Part shown: positions 60,129-64,000 of the stretch, piece by piece
Numbering within the stretch: the first letter of the stretch is position 1
Layout of the letters: each line of letters opens with the position of its first letter
The notes under the pieces: generated by a model
The model's input: the letters and a program-made list of their open reading frames with translations, nothing else
Told to the model about the DNA's origin: nothing
The model's database searches: none
Origin: Clostridia bacterium
Lineage (GTDB): Bacteria > Bacillota > Clostridia > Christensenellales > Aristaeellaceae
Assembly: GCA_017430225.1 (NCBI GenBank)
Contig: JAFRNK010000077.1
Span: 58,400 to 122,399, forward strand
DNA length: 64,000 nucleotides
Reading direction: 5' to 3'
Translations under genes and position numbers: made by a program

Positions 60129-60511
60129 AAGGTAAAAAACTGCTGCTGGTAGAAGATAATTTCATCAATCAGGAGATTGCCCTGGAGATTCTGGGCGCGA
60201 CAGGCGCCCAGATCGACGTGGCGGAAAACGGCAGCCAGGCGGTGGAGCGCTTCCTCGCCTCCCCGGAGAACGGTTACGCGTTGATCCTGATGGACGTGCA
60301 GATGCCCGTGATGAACGGATACCAGGCGACCGAGCAGATCCGCAGCAGCGGCCGAACGGACGCTGCCACCGTGCCCATTTACGCCATGACGGCCAATACC
60401 TTTGCTGAGGATATCGCCAGGGCCCGGTCCGCCGGTATGAACGGCCACATTGCCAAGCCGATCGACATCAACGCCCTGATGCAGGTGCTGCGCACTGCCC
60501 TGGGGAGGTAG
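60095..60511 (+). pseudogene. Receiver domain of the hybrid kinase, in the -1 frame
   Basis: From about 60095 the -1 frame encodes DLKGKKLLLVEDNFINQEIALEI, LILMDVQMPVMNGYQATEQI (phospho-acceptor Asp) and AMTANTF with AKPIDINALM (Thr and Lys), a complete receiver domain. It has no start codon or ribosome-binding site of its own near the join, so it belongs to the kinase. The break lies around AAAGAAAGGAAG at 60096-60107. It may be a natural mutation, a programmed -1 shift or an assembly error. Confidence 0.75.
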
Positions 60512-60515
60512 CGGC

Positions 60516-62351
60516 ATGCATGAATGGCAGGACCAATATATCCGCAATGTGCAGGAGATCAAAGAAATCCTGCCTTTGTTCGGAATGGAAAAAAACGATT
60601 TTGATACCTGGTATGCCGGCCATCTGGCCGCGGAAGCGCGCATCAAAGCCCTGCGGGAGGAAAACAACTGTCTGCTTTCCGATAACCTTTTCCCGGCGCT
60701 GGATACCCTGCACAGCGCAGACAAAGAGGAAACCGATGCATTGGTGCGCTTTGCCGGTCGGCTGATGGATTGGAAAACCAACCTGGACTGCGGCGTATAC
60801 GTGGCCATTCACGACGCATTGCTGAGCCTCTACCGCGTCCGGAAGGACCGGGCAGGCGTGATCCGGGAATTATATATGTTAGGGATGGGCCTGTATTATC
60901 TGCACCGCAGCGTGACAGGGGTGGAGTGTCGGGAAACGGAATCCATGCACTTCCAGAACGAAATGCTGTTTACGGAAGCGGGCTCCTATTTCCGGTATTT
61001 TCAAACCATTCAGGATGATGATACCAGGGCTTATATTCTTCGGGCCATGGCCAACGTCAGCATCTGTACCACCGATTTCAAGCGCCGCATCGACGCCAGC
61101 ATGAACTTTATCCAGGTGGTCAAATCGCCCGAATACCGCGCCATGGCGCCTTCGCTGCCCTGGAATACCTACCTGCGCCGGGCCCATCAGCAGCTCAGCA
61201 CTTCCCGCAGCCAATTATCCAACGAGGAAATCACCCAGGCCGAAGTGGCCGCGGTGATGGATTCCTGCTACGAGGTATTCAAGCCCGAGTCCCAGTCTGC
61301 CGAGCCCAGCCTGCGGTGGCTGTGGCCTTATTATGAAATGGAATTCCACTGCGGCTACGTTAGCCTGGAAACCACTGTGGAGCGGTTGGAAACGCTGATC
61401 CGGGAGGCACCGGAGGACAAATACGACGAGTCCGGCCTGTACGGCTGCGTGCAGCTGCCCATCTACCTGGGCCGGTATATGCGCAAGAATGAGAAACTGC
61501 AGCGGGATGCGGAGCTTCGCCGTTTTCTGGGAGAAGCGTACCGCAAAATGCTGCGGATGCTGATGACGATCCCGCCCGCCATGTGCGATGAGAATTTTCA
61601 CCATGCGCTCGTCATGGTCATCTCCGATTTTTTCGAAATGGATGGCCTGCTGTCCTACCAGGAAGTGACCGCCCGGCTCATGCAGCGTTTCGCCGGCCGG
61701 CTGTACCTGCAATCCCTGAAAGCGAGCAATCTGCTGTCCTGTATCTGTGATTTCATTTGGAACCGGGATCCCAAATATTTCTCCCAGCTGCCCGTTCTTG
61801 CCGGCATAGAGGATACAAACGAACGCCGGGAAACCCTGCTGCGCGTCGCGCGGGACTGCGGATTGTACCACGATTTCGGCCTGTTCAAAATGAATATGGA
61901 GCGCATCCAGCATACCCGGCAACTGTTTGAGAACGAAGACGCCATGTACCGGCTGCATACTGTTTCAGGCTATGACGATCTGCGTCAGCGGGAGAGCACC
62001 CAGCCTTTCGCTGATATTGCCCGGGGGCATCACAGCAGCTACACAGGCGAAAGCGACCCTTCGGGCTATGTACGCATGGAATCCCCGTACCGGCAGATGA
62101 CAGACCTGACCGCCCTGGTATCCGACCTCATGGAAAACGAAACGGAAGGGGTAGCCGCTTGGGCCAAAGGTATCCGGCAGAAAAGCCGCTTTTCTCCCCA
62201 AGCCGCTGCTTTCCTGACGGAAAAAGCCCTGCTGGATGCCCTGGACAGCATCCTGACCGGGCAGGACATGGACAACTGCCGGACCGCTTATGACTTCTAT
62301 TGGGGGAAACAGGATCTCTTCAGCCAGCGCCCCGGGAAGGCCGATCCATGA
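60516..62351 (+). CDS. Uncharacterised helical protein with HD-GYP-like C-terminal segment
   Basis: This 611-aa protein starts four bases after the receiver domain ends, so it is part of the kinase operon. Residues 1 to about 480 are mostly helical with no motif I know. The last 110 residues resemble a degraded HD-GYP phosphodiesterase: ARGHHSSYTG (His pair), DPSGY (for DGSGYP), TDLTALVSDLMENET (for the AVADVFDAL helix) and SRFSPQAAAFL (for QFDPEVV). Several metal ligands seem changed. It may bind or once have cut cyclic dinucleotides, with the kinase as partner; speculative. Confidence 0.7.
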   Translation: MHEWQDQYIRNVQEIKEILPLFGMEKNDFDTWYAGHLAAEARIKALREENNCLLSDNLFPALDTLHSADKEETDALVRFAGRLMDWKTNLDCGVYVAIHDALLSLYRVRKDRAGVIRELYMLGMGLYYLHRSVTGVECRETESMHFQNEMLFTEAGSYFRYFQTIQDDDTRAYILRAMANVSICTTDFKRRIDASMNFIQVVKSPEYRAMAPSLPWNTYLRRAHQQLSTSRSQLSNEEITQAEVAAVMDSCYEVFKPESQSAEPSLRWLWPYYEMEFHCGYVSLETTVERLETLIREAPEDKYDESGLYGCVQLPIYLGRYMRKNEKLQRDAELRRFLGEAYRKMLRMLMTIPPAMCDENFHHALVMVISDFFEMDGLLSYQEVTARLMQRFAGRLYLQSLKASNLLSCICDFIWNRDPKYFSQLPVLAGIEDTNERRETLLRVARDCGLYHDFGLFKMNMERIQHTRQLFENEDAMYRLHTVSGYDDLRQRESTQPFADIARGHHSSYTGESDPSGYVRMESPYRQMTDLTALVSDLMENETEGVAAWAKGIRQKSRFSPQAAAFLTEKALLDALDSILTGQDMDNCRTAYDFYWGKQDLFSQRPGKADP

Positions 62352-62409
62352 CCGTCAGGCAGCAGCGCTGCCGGAACTGATTCGGTACGAGCAGATTGAG
62401 CAAATATTT

Positions 62410-62446
62410 GGGAGGTGTCGCCGTTCTTTGCGGGCACCTCCCTTTC
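62410..62446 (+). terminator. Terminator of the kinase operon
   Basis: GGGAGGTG (62410-62417) pairs with CACCTCCC (62435-62442), followed by TTTCT. It lies about 60 bases after the 611-aa gene. Confidence 0.75.
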
Positions 62447-62793
62447 TATTTGTGTGGCACTTTATGTGATCCATGTGCTCAGAATCGGGCGTTTCCGGCG
62501 CAGCCATCAGCCTGCTGGTAACCAATCTACGAATAACAGACAGGCCACCTGCCGTGAACTGTTAAATTCCTGATCTTCCCGATGCTGTTGCTCCTAAGGA
62601 TAATGTTTTATTCGTACACTAATTTTGCCGCTTCATAACAGGATGACAAGCAGGGGTTGCCTTGTGATAGTTTTTTGTGTGGCGGCGTCAGTTGTCGCTG
62701 GTGGACGGCGGCGGATGATGTTCCTCCCGCGAAACACAAAGCCTCACTAAATGCCAGCTGCTACAGACTTTTTAGAAGCCGCAAAACACTCCT
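62447..62793. other. Non-coding stretch without clear features
   Basis: I see no reading frame with a ribosome-binding site, no promoter pair I trust and no RNA gene here. It may be decayed sequence between the kinase operon and the deletion scar. Confidence 0.4.
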
Positions 62794-62910
62794 GGGCTCA
62801 ATTCGTCATTGTCGCCGTCTTCGCTTCCGCTCCGGTTGCTCTGTATTGAATTGCGCGCAAACCGCATACAAGAATGGCGGCGACAGAAGGGCGTTTTCCT
62901 GAGCCCTTTT
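62794..62910. repeat. Long nested inverted repeat
   Basis: GGGCTCA (62794-62800) pairs with TGAGCCC (62900-62906), inside it TGTCGCCG (62810-62817) with CGGCGACA (62878-62885), and further inside CGGTT with AACCG. TTTT follows at 62907. It could be an RNA hairpin, a terminator or the end of a lost element. Confidence 0.45.
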
Positions 62911-62961
62911 GCCGCCGCCATACAGGATAACGACAGTGTCAGATGTTCAATGCAAACCGGA

Positions 62962-63120
62962 TCACCAGATCAGGAGCCTGTCTTCCGGCGCCAGGTACAT
63001 CGGCGTACCCTCCGTGACGGACGGATAGGTCTGGTAGAATTCATCAAAGTGCTGCACGGTGAAATTGACCCGGATATAGGGCAGGGGATGGGGGTTCGAC
63101 TGGATGTCATACGGCATGCC
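62962..63120 (-). pseudogene. Remnant of an M13-family metallopeptidase (C-terminal end only)
   Basis: The minus-strand frame encodes about 52 residues including NPHPLPYIRVNFTVQHFDEF and GTPMYLAPEDRLLIW, then a stop. This is how neprilysin-like (M13) peptidases of anaerobes end, with the final tryptophan. The catalytic zinc region is gone, and at about 63120 the sequence changes abruptly into the plus-strand HTH fragment. It is a deletion remnant, not a gene. Confidence 0.6.
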
Positions 63121-63151
63121 AATGTCTTTTCATGGTGCTCTCTCTTATATC

Positions 63152-63469
63152 ATGAAAGGACGTGTCACGGTTGATGAACTGGTAAATCGAATTCCCATTT
63201 CACGGAGAACCCTGCTTCGTTTGCGTACCGAGGAGAAGAAAAAGTACAATCTTGACCAGATCATCGCTATATGTGTTGGCTTGAACCTGCCATCCTGGCT
63301 GTCGCAGATTCTGCTTGATAAAGCAGGTTTGACCGTCAAACGTTACGGCCCTTACGGGTATTATGGTACTATTCTGGATTGCTTTTATATGGACACCATT
63401 AATGAAGTACAGAAGTTCCTGACTGATAATGGATATGATCCTTTGAATCTTGATTTTGATTCCAATTGA
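63152..63469 (+). CDS. Helix-turn-helix protein, probably 5'-truncated
   Basis: The frame runs from 63104 and encodes VDELVNRIPISRRTLLRLRTEEKKKYNLDQIIAICVGLNLPSWL, an XRE/HTH-like segment, then KAGLTVKRYGPYGYYGTILDCF and MDTINEVQKFL. No ribosome-binding site precedes any possible start (63104, 63119 or 63152). Homologues I recall carry this as the C-terminal part of longer proteins. With the peptidase remnant ending at the same spot, the 5' half was probably deleted. Probably a pseudogene. Confidence 0.55.
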   Translation: MKGRVTVDELVNRIPISRRTLLRLRTEEKKKYNLDQIIAICVGLNLPSWLSQILLDKAGLTVKRYGPYGYYGTILDCFYMDTINEVQKFLTDNGYDPLNLDFDSN

Positions 63470-63504
63470 TCAAAGATTTAGAATTTGTATTCATAAGGAA
63501 CTAA

Positions 63505-63538
63505 TAAAAGGGGCTCACCATGGTTGGTGATGAGCCCC
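63505..63538 (-). terminator. Terminator of the hsp20 gene
   Basis: GGGGCTCA (63510-63517) pairs with TGAGCCCC (63531-63538). On the minus strand it is followed by TTTTATT. Confidence 0.85.
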
Positions 63539-63571
63539 TCGATTGGTTCAGTTTGCTTGGGATGCGCGTCT

Positions 63572-64000
63572 TTATCCTTCGATGGCAATCCGCTTCTTTT
63601 CAGGAAGTTTCTTCTCTGTCTTCTTCGGGATGTTCAGGCTCAGCACACCATGCTCCAGTTTTGCGGTAATATCTTCCTCCGTAAGCGCCTCGCCTACATA
63701 GAAACTCCGCTGCAACGTTCCGTCGTAACGCTCCTGGCGTATGGTCTTGCCCTTCTTCGTCTTATCTTTCTCGACCTCTTTCGCGGCCGTGATGGTCAGA
63801 TAACCATTCTCAAGGTTCAGCTGAATCTGGTCCTTCTGGAAGCCGGGCAGGTCAATGTCCACATCGTAATGGTCATCATGCTCATGTACATCGGTCTTCA
63901 TCTCACGGGCAAAGTGCCTGCCGTAGAGCTGACGATCCATGTTCCGGAAAGACGGGAAATCGAACCAGTCATCGAACAAATTCTCAGCAATAATACTCGG
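63572..64000 (-). CDS. Hsp20/alpha-crystallin small heat-shock protein, start outside the window
   Basis: An ATP-independent holdase of the Hsp20 family. The visible part is about 142 residues. The alpha-crystallin domain has YDVDIDLPGFQKDQIQLNLENGYLTI and HGVLSLNIPKK with the final I-x-I anchor RIAIEG. A TTG at 63979 could start it, but the frame stays open to the window edge and reads PSIIAENLFDDWFDFP, which fits the usual N-terminus, so the true start is probably a few codons beyond 64000. Confidence 0.92.
   Translation of the reverse strand, partial: PSIIAENLFDDWFDFPSFRNMDRQLYGRHFAREMKTDVHEHDDHYDVDIDLPGFQKDQIQLNLENGYLTITAAKEVEKDKTKKGKTIRQERYDGTLQRSFYVGEALTEEDITAKLEHGVLSLNIPKKTEKKLPEKKRIAIEG

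Noticed and set aside
62657-62902. 81-codon open frame in the gap after the kinase operon
   Set aside because: No ribosome-binding site, low-quality composition, and it overlaps the nested hairpin.

Overview
The window looks like one contig of an uncultured anaerobic Bacillota, class Clostridia, probably gut-associated. Supporting signs are strong AGGAGG ribosome-binding sites, TTGACA/TATAAT promoters, a PyrR-type pyrimidine attenuator, a PyrK/PyrD type 1B dihydroorotate dehydrogenase and several small secreted proteins with short hydrophobic signal peptides. No rRNA, tRNA, CRISPR array or intact insertion sequence was seen. The polysaccharide region (1-14000) is visibly more AT-rich than the nucleotide-biosynthesis core, which suggests separate ancestry.

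Region by region. (1) 1-15650, minus strand: a cell-surface polysaccharide operon driven by a strong promoter at 15617-15645. It encodes a polyprenyl-phosphate sugar-1-phosphate transferase, two GT2 glycosyltransferases, a Wzm/Wzt ABC exporter, a GT4-like glycosyltransferase, a methyltransferase, two RgpF-family proteins (one 1105 aa), an acyltransferase-3 and an NAD-dependent epimerase; the next gene begins at the window edge. (2) 15700-29640, minus: an almost complete purine operon (purE, purC, purF, purM, a formate/nitrite-type channel, purN, a PurO-type IMP cyclohydrolase, AICAR transformylase, purD, purL, fhs). It appears built around formate as one-carbon donor. PurF lacks the N-terminal cysteine. 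(3) 29700-38475, plus: a divergent pyrimidine operon (pyrC, carB, pyrK, pyrD, pyrF, pyrE, pyrB) behind a PyrR-type attenuator. PyrB carries a PyrI-like zinc-finger tail. carA, purB and purK are not in the clusters.

(4) 38580-45030, plus: a tight nine-gene operon with five different SAM-dependent methyltransferases, a metallo-beta-lactamase-fold hydrolase, two membrane proteins and an L-2-aminothiazoline-4-carboxylate hydrolase homologue; its function is unknown. (5) 45100-51300: a DUF3592-like membrane protein, two secreted proteins (one SH3-like), a small cysteine-rich protein and a polar amino-acid ABC transporter. The transporter leader has alternative antiterminator/terminator helices around a three-way junction that I could not assign to a known riboswitch. 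(6) 51360-54460: a Tat operon (tatB apparently starting at ATC, a 59-aa tatA, tatC) converging on a Tat-exported FMN-binding protein, with a divergent HxlR regulator. (7) 54460-64000: an inverted pair of small repeats, a LexA/CI-like repressor with two small downstream genes, an aldo/keto reductase, a secreted protein, a frameshifted hybrid histidine kinase followed by a 611-aa protein with an HD-GYP-like tail, a deletion scar joining an M13 peptidase remnant to a truncated HTH gene, and an Hsp20 gene that runs off the window end.

Functional assignments rest on recognising motifs and family architecture by eye. No database search, structure prediction or folding calculation was run.
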